64,000 bases of DNA, from NCBI GenBank assembly GCA_020137815.1, contig CM035357.1:124001-188000 (forward strand). Reading direction: 5' to 3'. The position numbers were made by a program, and so were the translations under genes. This stretch comes from Hormiphora californensis (Eukaryota > Ctenophora > Tentaculata > Cydippida > Pleurobrachiidae). This document shows, one piece after another, positions 38,690 through 64,000 of the stretch. Position 1 is the stretch's first letter; each line of letters opens with the position of its first letter. The notes under the pieces were generated by a model. The model did not search any database. It was not told the DNA's origin and was given only the letters and a program-made list of their open reading frames with translations.

Positions 38690-38765
38690 TTTCTCGACTC
38701 TCGTCGCGTCGAATCGAACACCCGCGTGACCTGTCAGGCCAATGCTCTGACCACAGACCACGAGA
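38690..38765 (-). other. tRNA-like sequence (tRNA pseudogene or SINE head)
   Basis: On the minus strand a 6-bp acceptor-like stem (TCTCGT with ACGAGA) encloses an A-box-like GTGGTCAGAGC, an anticodon-like loop CTGACAG (anticodon would be GAC, Val) and a B-box-like GGTGTTCGATTC. The T stem pairs poorly and the acceptor stem is not 7 bp, so a functional tRNA is unlikely. Confidence 0.4.
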
Positions 38766-39405
38766 TTTAACTATTAAAACCGATCTTATGACTTGTAGTC
38801 TATGATCTAGTCAACAGGGCTTAGTACAACTATAACGAGTCTGCCCTGCTACTAGACTGTCCAGCGCCGCCAGACAGAGCTCGAAACGGATGTTTTCTGA
38901 ACATTGACTGGATCTATCAGAGCATTGTCAGTGACAAGACTGGATTGAGAAGTGTTAAACAATCCGTTTAGGAGTTGGAAAATTGAAATATGGTTTCCAG
39001 AAAACAATATACATTGTACATCGTGGTGTACATTGTATAGGCAATGTACACAAATGTACAATTTGTATTCTCCCTACTACAAGATCACTATAATATCTGC
39101 ACTCAGTTTAACACACGGTTTTAAAGGGGCCAAAAATTGCACTTTTTGAACGGACATTTATAGAAATTTATGAAACCGAAAAATACAACTATTACTATGT
39201 ACAATATTTATATATACTGATTAATAAGATACACGATCAAAGTGGGATTGGGCAACAATCCAACAAATATATCCATTTGAATATTTTATTTGCTGAATCT
39301 GCAGCCCAAATCATATTGATCTGATTCACACACTGACTCACACACAGCTATAATTCCCCTCACAATATGACAAATCCCTTCGCCTAAATATCCCATGCAA
39401 CACCC

Positions 39406-39514
39406 CAGGAACCGACCGAAACAAGTAAACAACCAATCAGAACTCTTTATTTAGGTCACGTGACTGGTTATCAGCCAATCAGGGACCAGTATTTCCTGAT
39501 TCGGTCGGTTCCTG
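39406..39514. repeat. 109-bp inverted-repeat unit with CCAAT and E-box motifs
   Basis: CAGGAACCGACCGAA at 39406-39420 is repeated in perfect inversion at 39500-39514. Between them are two CCAATCAG boxes and the palindrome GTCACGTGAC. It could be a tiny MITE or a compact promoter-like element. Confidence 0.55.
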
Positions 39515-40255
39515 CAACCCTCGTGCTAAAAGAACTCGCAACTTCTCAAACAGAAAACTCAACGTAAAACTGAGAAAAGGTTTTACTAATTATTTACAAT
39601 CTAAGAGTAAATTAGATCGTTAATCCTGCACAAGTCACACAGGAATAATAATAAAAAGGATTAGTTAGCAAAATTTAAACACACACACAGACACACGAAA
39701 ACCTCTGATTTAAAACCATTGAAATTTTGACACATTCTCACCAACTCACACATATCACACTCATTGACACTCATTGACACACACATTGACACACACACAC
39801 AATCGCACGCAATCACACACACACACACAGATCTGTGTTAAAACTGGCTATAATACACGTGAGACAAATTATTGGGACATGTGGGTGATGGATCAGACAT
39901 GTGGGTGATGGATCAGACATGGATGATCCATCATGGATCAAGGGGAGACGTTCCAAGAAGAGAAATTAGGACATTTTAGGTCTGCGTTTAGTCTTTTGGT
40001 CAGACTGAAGATCTGACCATCACAAATGTGTTGTCTCTTCGGAACTACACGACCCTAGTTGGTTTGTTGGTGTATAACATGTTTCCAGAGGCGGAAATAA
40101 ATGGTACTAATCCCTTCATCCCCCTTTGGAATTCCATCACTTCTCCATCACTTATCGGGACATCTCCCCCCTTGATTATACTTGATCAAAACTTTATGAA
40201 TGAAAAATGAACATAACCAATTTAAATTGCCCAAGTATGAGCGAAAAAGAATATA

Positions 40256-40545
40256 TAACATAACCCCACATAGTACTACTGACATGTTATATAGGTAACA
40301 TGTGTGTTTAACATGTGTTAGGGCATGTTAAGACACATGTTATAGGTAACATGTGTTTAACATGTTTTAGGGCATGTTACACATGTTATAGGTAACATGT
40401 GTTTAACATGTGTTAGGGCATGTTATACACATGTTATAGATAACATGTGTATAACATGTTTTAGGACATGTTACACGTCATGTTATATAGGTAACATGTG
40501 TATAACATGTTTTAGGGCATGTTAAGACACATGTTACATGTCATG
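40256..40545 (+). repeat. Tandem array of about 60 bp built on ACATGTTA
   Basis: Four to five units with ACATGTTATAGGTAACATGT and TTTAACATGTTTTAGGGCAT. Many AACATGTT palindromes, so single strands could fold into hairpins. Confidence 0.85.
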
Positions 40546-41063
40546 TCAGTATTATAACTACCATGCAGGGTGGAAGATAGACAGTTCAACTGGGTATTAG
40601 CAAGGTGGAACCCACTATCATAACAACCCGTAACAACATTGTTCAAAGAATAAGAAGGTGTTATAGATCCTATACAGTCCAAGAATCCTTCAGGAGTCGA
40701 AGAAGTTCCCACTGAAAAGTTCCTATCTGTCTCCTATTGCCCACACTATCTGTCACCTATTGCCCCTAAATTCCGTCCTCCTAATGGCGAACCTGAAAAG
40801 AAAAATTCGATTAGTACTCTCTTGATTATAAGCACGGTGTAGTAATTGTTTGTAGAGAAAAAGGCTGTCAAGTTTGTCTACATTTCATAACTTTTCAACA
40901 CTACTTTAAACAAATTAATTTGAGTTTGCCGTCAATCGTTCCGATAACTGTGTTAGCATCTATTCTCTAATCTTTTAGATCTCTGTTAGGCCTACTTTAA
41001 CTTAACTTCGAGTGATATCAGTGAAGAGTTTGTTGTTGGCCGGCGTGCAACGGGTGTTTTAGG

Positions 41064-42308
41064 ATGACCGTTACGAGTAATTATGACATATGTATCACTA
41101 AGAGTGATTTTGAAGACGTGTTATCAGGAGAAGTATTTAGCAATGATTATAAGGGTAGTGATTTGTTAGTGTGCCTTGAGAGGGGTGACACTGTTTGTCC
41201 GTCGTCTGTCCATAAACCTCAGTTGTGGCATCTTCTCAAAGCCTGCTACAGTATGCTTCCGGCGTCGGCACCGTTTTCTGTTCCTGGAGACCAAACTGAC
41301 CTGAAGGAGTCGTTTGCAAAGCTGCACAAAGATCTGGTTTCGACTATCTCTGCTTTGGTCAAGCCTGTGGAGAATGGTAGAAGTGATATTGGTGGTGGTG
41401 GTGATCCAGAGGAACCGGTTACACCTACGATGAAACACTATGTGAATATTAAAACTGGCATCAATGAGGAAGGAGGGTCAGGATTCTGTGCGAAGAAGTG
41501 GACTGATGAGGTCAAACCCAAAGTGGAAACTGCGTTGAAGACGATACCGGTGGTGAGATCCAGAGTGAACAGTGACCATACTCGACTGTATTTCCCTAAT
41601 GAGGACCAGATGAAGGAAGCGGAGAAAGTGTTGACTCCTCTTGCACAGGACTGCTCCATGTCATTCTTCTCAGAGGAGGCCAAGAAACTTGAACCAAAGG
41701 TGACGATTAATGATTTGAACCCTGAACTACTGGAAAAGGAGACTATCCTGGCAGCAATTTTGGACAAAAATGAGGATATCAGAAAGCTTTATCATGAGGA
41801 TAAGAAGTTGAAAGTGGTGTTTGTGAGCGAGAGAGACAGGTATGCAGTGATCCAGATGGCTCCAGAGATCCGGAGGCTTTTGTCTAACAACGGTGATAAA
41901 CTCAACCTAGGTCTTCGACAACATTTTGTCAAGAACAGGTATCATGTGATTCAATGCTATCACTGTCAAGGATACGGACATATAGCAGGCTCGATCTACT
42001 GTCCTCAGAAGGAAAACCCTGTGTGCTGCTTTTGTGCTGGAACACACCAGACAAAGGACTGTAGGGCAAAGAAGAACAACGAGACTGGTAAGATGAAGTG
42101 TGTGAACTGTGCGGTTGGAGGATCAAGAGAAGACAAGAAGTATGCGAGGACCCATACAGCTTCTAGTATGTGGTGTCCCTCGTACATCAATGAACGAGCA
42201 CGGCTTATGGAGAGGACGTCAGGTGTAAGCAAAGAAGAAAAAAACCTGTACTGGACGAGGACAAAGGAGGAACTACACAGGAAAAGACTTGGAAGATTGG
42301 GACACTAA
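41064..42308 (+). CDS. Retrotransposon ORF1 protein with zinc knuckles
   Basis: 414 residues. The C-terminal third has three Cys/His knuckles: CYHCQGYGHIAGSIYC, CCFCAGTHQTKDC and a third beginning CVNC. This is typical of ORF1 nucleic-acid-binding proteins of I/Jockey/CR1-type elements. It ends in a different frame from, and overlapping, the upstream open part of ORF2. Confidence 0.85.
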   Translation: MTVTSNYDICITKSDFEDVLSGEVFSNDYKGSDLLVCLERGDTVCPSSVHKPQLWHLLKACYSMLPASAPFSVPGDQTDLKESFAKLHKDLVSTISALVKPVENGRSDIGGGGDPEEPVTPTMKHYVNIKTGINEEGGSGFCAKKWTDEVKPKVETALKTIPVVRSRVNSDHTRLYFPNEDQMKEAEKVLTPLAQDCSMSFFSEEAKKLEPKVTINDLNPELLEKETILAAILDKNEDIRKLYHEDKKLKVVFVSERDRYAVIQMAPEIRRLLSNNGDKLNLGLRQHFVKNRYHVIQCYHCQGYGHIAGSIYCPQKENPVCCFCAGTHQTKDCRAKKNNETGKMKCVNCAVGGSREDKKYARTHTASSMWCPSYINERARLMERTSGVSKEEKNLYWTRTKEELHRKRLGRLGH

Positions 42309-42397
42309 ATGTCCGCTCTCTCATTAACAAAACTGGAGGAGTTATTTCGCATCTGGAAGAGGAGGATTGTGATATTTGTCTTATACAGGAAACATTT

Positions 42398-44209
42398 TTG
42401 AAATCAACAGACACCGGAAAACTTCAAGAAATCAGAGATAATGGATGGGATATTTTCTCGTGCCCCAGAGGAGACAGAGGAGGAGGAGGAATTGGAATCC
42501 TTTTTAGAGATGGCATAGTTCTTCGACAGTGTCCGGTGAAGACTAAGTATAAGTCTTTTCAAGTTCAAGAGGTCCTGATCAGTGACAGAGATCAACCGAA
42601 GAGAATCTGTAATGTCTACCGACCTCCGTACACACCGAAGTCAAGACTTACAGAAGCAACCTTCCTATCGGAGTTTGGTGATTACCTATCCGAGCTTGTT
42701 ATGAAGCAAGGTACAGTTGCGGAATCTCTCCAGAAGGCTATCGTGTTTCCTACCATCAAGAATATGTACGGAGATAGGGAAGCTCTCAGTAACTATCGTC
42801 CTGTCTCAAATATCCCATTCCTTTCTAAGCTCCTAGAAAAGGTGGTGCTCATGCAGCTGAATGAGTACCTTGAAAGCAATTCACTTCTGGGCAAGCATCA
42901 ATCCGGTTATCGTGCTGGTCACAGTTGCGAAACTCTGTTAGCCAGCATGTTTGATGATGTATTAGGTGAGATGGATAAAGGAAATGTTGTAGCTCTGATC
43001 TGTTTGGACATGAGTGCCGCATTTGATACGGTGGATCATGAAAAGTTGTTGGAGGTGTTGCAGAAACGGTTTGGAGTGGATGGTGATCCTCTTCAATGGT
43101 TTAAGAGCTACTTGAGTTCCAGATCTTTTAGAGTCTCAGTTGGTGATTGTTTCTCGGATACCCTAGCCTTACTCTGTGGAGTGCCCCAGGGGTCCCTTCT
43201 TGGTCCAATTTTGTTTCTACTTTACATTGAAGCTGTGCAAGATATTGTGGAACCATATGGACTCCGGATAAAGTTATATGCGGACGACTCCCAGCTCTAT
43301 GTGAGTCTGGTTCCTACGGATTCTACTGGCTGGTCTAGGACAAAGGTTGATATTGAGGAGTGTCTGGCGAAGGTGAAGAGGTGGATGGTGGGACAGTGGT
43401 TGAAGTGTAATGAGGCAAAAACGGAATTCATCCTGCTTGGAAAACGCAGTTCTTTGAGTAAAATCTCTTTCGATCCAGTTATCAACTTTGGAGGAACGGA
43501 AATCTTCCCCAGTGAATGTAGTGGAGCAGATGGGAAAACACTGGGAATACTCTTGGATCACAATCTTAATCTTGAACGACAGGTTAATAATGTGAGGAAA
43601 CAGTGTGGGCTGATACTACGGAATCTCTGGCAGTTACACAGATGTTTTGATACTCAAACGAAGATAATGCTGGTCAAACAATTGATTATATCGAGGATTG
43701 ATTACAGTAATATTCTGTACTGTGGACTTCCGGCCCGAGTTCTTGGTGGGCTCCAGAAAACACTAAACTCCTGTGTACGCTTTATATTCAACATCCATGG
43801 GCATCAAGAGGATTACTTGGAATACTTCAGGCAGTGTCATATTTTACCCATCTCCTACAGACTGGACTTCAAAGCCTGTCTAATCGCTTATAAGATAGTC
43901 TATGGAACAGCACCAGGTTACCTCCAGGAAATGGTACCTCTTGATGAAAGCTGGGGAGTCTCCAGGACAACAAGGATGACTAGTGTTACTGATCCGTACA
44001 GATTAAAACACCCCAAGATGACCAGTATCAATGCCAATTCTAAATTGAGACGTAGGAGACTATCGGTATTTCTGCCTACTATTTGGAATGAGCTACCCCT
44101 CGAGTTAAGGTCGATCCCCAACGTTGATACCTTTAAAGCTCGCCTGAAAACACATCTCTTCGTTGGTGCATTTGGAGTGGGTGATGGGGAACCCATGGCT
44201 GAGTTGTAA
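42398..44209 (+). CDS. Retrotransposon ORF2: partial AP-endonuclease fused to reverse transcriptase
   Basis: 603 residues from the first ATG; the frame is open at least from 42224, adding the endonuclease start (IGTLNVRSL, LIQETFL) that overlaps ORF1. The endonuclease runs to about YRPPYTPKS..DYLSEL, then the frame joins directly to the RT N-terminus (VAESLQKAIVFPTIKN). The catalytic C-terminal half of the endonuclease and the linker, roughly 200 residues or more, are missing. RT motifs are intact: NYRPVSNIPFLSKLLE, LDMSAAFDTVDH, GVPQGSLLGPILF, YADDSQLYV. The end resembles CR1/L2 ORF2 (FKARLKTHLF). The RT may be active; the endonuclease should not be. Confidence 0.88.
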   Translation: MKSTDTGKLQEIRDNGWDIFSCPRGDRGGGGIGILFRDGIVLRQCPVKTKYKSFQVQEVLISDRDQPKRICNVYRPPYTPKSRLTEATFLSEFGDYLSELVMKQGTVAESLQKAIVFPTIKNMYGDREALSNYRPVSNIPFLSKLLEKVVLMQLNEYLESNSLLGKHQSGYRAGHSCETLLASMFDDVLGEMDKGNVVALICLDMSAAFDTVDHEKLLEVLQKRFGVDGDPLQWFKSYLSSRSFRVSVGDCFSDTLALLCGVPQGSLLGPILFLLYIEAVQDIVEPYGLRIKLYADDSQLYVSLVPTDSTGWSRTKVDIEECLAKVKRWMVGQWLKCNEAKTEFILLGKRSSLSKISFDPVINFGGTEIFPSECSGADGKTLGILLDHNLNLERQVNNVRKQCGLILRNLWQLHRCFDTQTKIMLVKQLIISRIDYSNILYCGLPARVLGGLQKTLNSCVRFIFNIHGHQEDYLEYFRQCHILPISYRLDFKACLIAYKIVYGTAPGYLQEMVPLDESWGVSRTTRMTSVTDPYRLKHPKMTSINANSKLRRRRLSVFLPTIWNELPLELRSIPNVDTFKARLKTHLFVGAFGVGDGEPMAEL

Positions 44210-44588
44210 TGTTTGTTGTAGTTGTGGGGCCTGCGGGCAATCAGTGTCATCCTCTCTCTAGTCATGTTATTGAATCACTATCTGGTATCCTTTTTTTGAG
44301 CAGGTGTGAGTATAGCGTGTTTAAAATTATATCTACAGGTTTATGGGACCAGTTATTCCCCCAGTTTGATAAGTCCAGTTAATTTGGTTTTCCATATATT
44401 GTCTTTTTCAACCAGAGTTGTTCGTGTGCGATATTTATACTCTAGGATATACCGCTCTGATGACTCGTCGGAACATCGCCAATATTTTGACATGTTTCCG
44501 TCGGGTATGGGCGGTATATAAGTGCGGAATATTATTATTATTATTATTAAGAGCTGTTTGTACCGTGAAGTGTTAGATTCAGTCAGTT

Positions 44589-59911
<15,323 letters not shown>

Positions 59912-60386
59912 ATCCCTGGGGAAAAGGCACCTTTTTGATAAATCCGTTTGGCTGTCAGTCGGAAGGAAGGCAAATTTTCGCAACGACCGGCCGTTAAGTT
60001 AGTTTTTCAATTCAATTTCAATTCAATACCGTATCAAACAGATTCCAATGTTTTGAATGGATAATTCTATATTCAAAGCAAGGAAAATGTACGGGAAAGC
60101 AGAATTTTACCGTTTGCGGCGATTTCAAAAATCGAAATCGAACATTTGGAGCTCAGATTTTGCGATTCTTAAATTTAAATTTTCGAAATTGTTTACGCGC
60201 GCACAAAGTATCGCGCGCCACACTAATGCATTGTAAGTTGGAAAAATTAGCACATGCCGATATTGTCATCAATTAGGGTCTTGGAAAAGTATAAAAAGTC
60301 ATTTAAATCACTTCAAATCGGAAAATTCTAAAACTTGACAACATCAAATCATTATTTTGTTATTTACAAGGTCTTGGTCCAATTGT
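59912..60386. other. Intergenic region between the kelch gene and the helicase gene
   Basis: About 475 bp with no recognised coding sequence. It should hold the helicase promoter and the kelch 3' UTR. Short CG-containing words (ACGCGCGC, TATCGCGCGCC) occur near 60195-60225. Confidence 0.5.
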
Positions 60387-63300
60387 TCAAATAGCACTAG
60401 AAGTATCTAGAACTGGGGGTGAAATAGCGTCAGAAGGCGTGTATGCGACCATGCCACATCCTCCCCTGTCTGTCTTCATACAAGGAAGGGTGGAGAATTC
60501 CCCTGATGCGGTGTTGAAGCAGTGGACTGTCGTCAACATTGAGCTGTTCTTAATTCCACCTGCCAGAATCACCTGAAGATGAGATAATTGATGTTAATTA
60601 ATTGAACAAATTAATTCGATCATAAAATCCAAATACCAATTCAGTGTCCACATTTCGAATTACCTTTTCATTGAGAACACAGACAGACCGCAAAGTTATC
60701 CCCTCACTCTTAATATTCAGCATCTCCCAAGAGTCACGTTTAGGGTCAAATAGTTCAACAGGAACTGGTCGGTGCTCCACGTCATCATTTTCATGATAAA
60801 TGTTACCTCCAATAACATACATTAGGTCGTTAACCACTGCCATACTGAGGAGGAGGAGGGGGTGTTAGGGACAATATATGTTACCTCCAATAACATACAT
60901 GAGGTCGTTAACCACTGCCATACTGAGGAGGAGGAGGGGGTGTTAGGGACAATATATGTTACCTCCAATAACATACATGAGGTCGTTAACCACTGCCATA
61001 CTGAAGAGGAGGATGGGGGTGTTAGGAAACCACTGTCGAACAGGGACAGATGAATTGGAAATGGACTGGGAAGGGAGAACGGGGGGAGAACTGAGACATC
61101 AAAAAGTAAATCATTACATAATAATCTTCATTTCATGGCTATATCTGTGTGTGAATGTGTATTGCAACTGTGTTAGCATATTATATGTTACCTAAAGAAA
61201 TATCGGCAGGATTCCATAGGTTTCTGAATGTTCCACTGATTTGTATCTGGGTCGTAATATTCCATACTTCTCAGGTAAGTCTTGTCGTTACTCCTTCCAC
61301 CCACCGCGTATATCCTGATATGAAGGTGATATTTGAATGGTTAAGCTAAACCTAAATATTAAATTCCTGGATGAGAAGTGCAAGCTTTCAAAGCATAGAG
61401 TCCTTCGTAATACTCCTGTCTTATACCTGTTTTCTAGTGTGGCAACAGCAGCCCCCGCCCCTACCTGTTTTCTAGTGTCGCAACAGCAGCCCCCGCTCCT
61501 ACCTGTTTTCAAGAGTAGCAACAGCAGCCCCCGCTCTACCTGTTTTCTAGTGTCGCAACAGCAGCCCCCACCCCTACCTGTTTTCTAGTGTGGCAACAGC
61601 AGCCCCCGCCCTACCTGTTTTCAAGAGTAGCAACAGCAGCCCCCGCTCCTACCTGTTTTCTAGTGTCGCAACAGCAGCCCCCGCCCCTACCTGTTTTCTA
61701 GTGTCGCAACAGCAGCCCCCGCCCCTACCTGTTTTCTAGTGTGGCAACAGCAGCCCCCGCCCCTACCTGTTTTCAAGAGTAGCAACAGCAGCCCCCGCCC
61801 CTACCTGTTTTCTAGTGTCGCAACAGCAGCCCCCGCCCCTACCTGTTTTCTAGTGTAGCAACAGCAGCCCCCGCCCCTACCTGTTTTCAAGAGTAGCAAC
61901 AGCAGCCCCAGCCCTACCTGTTTTCTAGTGTCGCAACAGCAGCCCCCGCCCCTACCTGTTTTCAAGAGTAGCAACAGCAGCCCCCGCCCCTACCTGTTTT
62001 CAAGAGTAGCAACAGCAGCCCCCGCCCCTACCTGTTTTCTAGTGTCGCAACAGCAGCCCCCGCCCCTACCTGTTTTCAAGAGTAGCAACAGCAGCCCCCG
62101 CCCCTACCTGTTTTCAAGAGTAGCAACAGCAGCCCCCGCCCCTACCTGTTTTCTAGTGTGGCAACAGCAGCCCCCGCTCTACCTGTTTTCTAGTGTGGCA
62201 ACAGCAGCCCCCGCCCTACCTGTTTTCTAGTGTGGCAACAGCAGCCCCCGCCCCTACCTGTTTTCAAGAGTAGCAACAGCAGCCCCCGCCCCTACCTGTT
62301 TTCTAGTGTAGCAACAGCAGCCCCCGCCCCTACCTGTTTTCTAGTGTGGCAACAGCAGCCCCCGCCCCTACCTGTTTTCTAGTGTGGCAACAGCAGCCCC
62401 CGCCCTACCTGTTTTCAAGAGTAGCAACAGCAGCCCCCGCCCTACCTGTTTTCTAGTGTGGCAACAGCAGCCCCCGCCCCTACCTGTTTTCTAGTGTGGC
62501 AACAGCAGCCCCCGCCCCTACCTGTTTTCTAGTGTGGCAACAGCAGCCCCCGCCCCTACCTGTTTTCTAGTGTAGCAACAGCAGCCCCCGCCCCTACCTG
62601 TTTTCTAGTGTGCAACAGCAGCCCCCGCCCCTACCTGTTTTCAAGAGTAGCAACAGCAGCCCCCGCCCCTACCTGTTTTCTAGTGTAGCAACAGCAGCCC
62701 CCGCCCCTACCTGTTTTCTAGTGTAGCAACAGCAGCCCCCGCCCCTACCTGTTTTCAAGAGTAGCAACAGCAGCCCCCGCCCCTACCTGTTTTCTAGTGT
62801 GGCAACAGCAGCCCCCACCCCTACCTGTTTTCTAGTGTAGCAACAGCAGCCCCCGCCCCTACCTGTTTTCTAGTGTCGCAACAGCAGCCCCCGCCCCTAC
62901 CTGTTTTCTAGTGTGGCAACAGCAGCCCCCGCCCCTACCTGTTTTCTAGTGTGGCAACAGCAGCCCCCGCCCCTACCTGTTTTCAAGAGTAGCAACAGCA
63001 GCCCCCGCCCCTACCTGTTTTCAAGAGTAGCAACAGCAGCCCCCGCCCCTACCTGTTTTCTAGTGTAGCAACAGCAGCCCCCGCCCCTACCTGTTTTCAA
63101 GAGTAGCAACAGCAGCCCCCGCCCCTACCTGTTTTCTAGTGTAGCAACAGCAGCCCCCGCCCCTACCTGTTTTCTAGTGTAGCAACAGCAGCCCCCGCCC
63201 CTACCTGTTTTCTAGTGTAGCAACAGCAGCCCCCGCCCCTACCTGTTTTCTAGTGTTGCAACAGCAGCCCCCGCCCCTACCTGTTTTCAGTAGTAGCAAC

Positions 63301-64000
63301 AGCAGCCCCCGCCCCTACCTGTTTTCTAGTGTGCAACAGCAGCCCCCGCCCCTACCTGTTTTCTAGTGTAGCAACAGCAGCCCCCGCCCCTACCTGTTTT
63401 CTAGAGTAGCAACAGCAGCCCCCGCCCCTACCTGTTTTCTAGTGTCGCAACAGCAGCCCCCGCCCCTACCTGTTTTCTAGTGTAGCAACAGCAGCCCCCG
63501 CCCCTACCTGTTTTCTAGTGTAGCAACAGCAGCCCCCGCCCCTACCTGTTTTCTAGTGTGCAACAGCACCCCCCCCCCCCTACCTGTTTTAGTGTAGCAA
63601 CAGAGCCCCCCGCCCACCTTTTATGTGCAACAGCGCCCCCCCTCCTTTTTCTAGAACAACAGCACCCCCGCCCCTCTTTTCTAGTGTGGAACCAGCCCCC
63701 GCCCCACCTGTTTCAAGTAGCAACAGCAGCCCCCCCCCACCTTTTATAGGTGCAACAGCAGCCCCCACCCCTACTGTTTAGGGCAACACAGCCCCCCCCC
63801 TACTGTTTTCAAGAGTAGCAACAGCAGCCCCCCCCCTACCTGTTTTCAAGAGTAGCAACAGCAGCCCCCCCCCCCTGTTTTCTAGTGTCGCAACAGCGCC
63901 CCCCCCTCCCCGTTTTAAGGTGGCAACAGCGCCCCCCCCTCCCTTTTTTTAGGTGAAAAACACCCCCCGCCCCTTTACGTTTTCTAGTGTGCAAAAGCAG
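60387..64000 (-). CDS. Kelch-repeat protein (3' part; 5' exons outside window)
   Basis: Last three exons: 61314-61192, 60844-60664, 60572-60387 (stop TGA 60389-60387). They encode about 2.5 kelch blades: IYAVGGRSNDKTYLRSMEYY..W; MYVIGGN..VELFDPKRDSWE; VILAGGIKNSSM..VHCFN. Phase is continuous, and the incoming split codon (AG+G) fits the exon end repeated in the array at 61428-64000 (AAVATLEN then AG), so that array is built from the preceding exon's 3' border. Kelch propellers commonly serve as substrate adaptors of CUL3 ligases or actin-binding proteins. No BTB/BACK domain is in view, so the subfamily is open. Confidence 0.8.
60845..61005 (-). repeat. 78-bp repeat duplicating the acceptor of kelch exon 60844-60664
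   Basis: Two extra upstream copies of the exon start (sense: TATGGCAGTGGTTAACGACC to GGAGGTAACAT) with its CTCCTCCTCAG acceptor; junctions after 60844, 60922 and 61000. The copies diverge from the exon after GGTAACAT and reach a stop if spliced in. Confidence 0.92.
61428..64000 (-). repeat. 38-bp minisatellite, about 67 copies, of a kelch exon end plus splice donor
   Basis: Sense unit: GCTGCTGTTGCGACACTAGA then AAACAG/GTAGG and a G/C run. Each unit holds 26 bp of exon end (AAVATLEN plus AG) and 12 bp of intron start. Variants GCG ACA CTA, GCC ACA CTA, GCT ACA CTA, GCA ACA CTA and GCT ACT CTT all encode ATL. The array continues past the window end; copies after about 63540 are ragged with many indels, probably assembly noise. 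Confidence 0.96.

Larger units (their letters stand above)
38096..41063. other. Region upstream of the TRPC-type gene, no recognised gene
   Basis: Next to the TRPC start are three copies of GTCTACGACGTG-like sequence (38114-38156). Further on lie a tRNA-like sequence (38690-38765), an inverted repeat with CCAAT and CACGTG motifs (39406-39514), CA-rich DNA (39660-39830) and an ACATGTTA repeat (40256-40545). The last part may be the retrotransposon 5' UTR. Confidence 0.55.
41064..44549 (+). mobile_element. Non-LTR retrotransposon (CR1/L2/Jockey-like), endonuclease partly deleted
   Basis: Contains a zinc-knuckle ORF1, a short endonuclease start, a full reverse transcriptase and a 3' end with TATAAG then (ATT)n at about 44530-44549, a usual tail for CR1/L2-group elements. 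The 5' end and target-site duplication were not found; the 5' UTR may extend left of 41064. Confidence 0.85.

Noticed and set aside
38690-38765. Functional tRNA-Val gene
   Set aside because: Acceptor stem is short and the T arm does not pair; treated as a tRNA-derived remnant.
61337-63749. Pro/Ser/Leu/Phe-rich ORFs on the plus strand
   Set aside because: Antisense read-through of the 38-bp array; the coding sense is the minus-strand exon end.

Overview
This is eukaryotic nuclear DNA from an animal. Genes are split into many small GT-AG exons, and the proteins include cilium parts (BBS2, IQCB1), a TRPC-type channel, a GPCR and a Cys-rich membrane receptor. Introns are short, spacing is compact, and (CT)n/(GA)n tracts, minisatellites and non-LTR retroelements are abundant. 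This suits a compact invertebrate genome, possibly early-branching, but no sequence here fixes the species. Homopolymer runs and two noisy stretches (14160-15360 and 63540-64000) suggest a long-read assembly with local errors.

Layout. Bases 59-5414 (+): 3' part of a single-pass membrane protein with a Cys-rich ectodomain. 6041-8989 (+): complete UTP23 (ribosome biogenesis). 11281-23654 (-): BBS2, with an intronless GPCR (17645-18634, -) inside one intron. 24417-32632 (-): IQCB1/NPHP5. 33435-38095 (-): TRPC-type channel, with a MITE-like element in an intron. 41064-44549 (+): non-LTR retrotransposon with an internally deleted endonuclease. 44589-59911 (-): HELZ-like CCCH zinc-finger SF1 RNA helicase of about 1,500 residues that also carries an MLLE (PABC) domain; an ORF1-only retroelement sits in one of its introns. 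60387-64000 (-): 3' part of a kelch-repeat gene, ending in a minisatellite of more than 60 units that runs off the window.

Two themes stand out. First, BBS2 and IQCB1 are adjacent and co-oriented; in vertebrates NPHP5 is linked physically and functionally to the BBSome. Second, at least a dozen tandem repeats here are duplications of exon-intron junctions: each unit carries a piece of exon plus its splice donor or acceptor. The intact exon always lies at the edge of the array and the partial copies lie in the intron. This affects every multi-exon host gene in the window except BBS2, and reaches 8 copies in UTP23 and about 67 in the kelch gene. The helicase-MLLE fusion is the strongest candidate for an undescribed protein architecture.

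Exon models were read by eye, using splice consensus, phase continuity and remembered family sequences. The exon sums of UTP23, IQCB1 and TRPC are exact multiples of three. BBS2 and the helicase each have one unresolved gap, noted in their entries.
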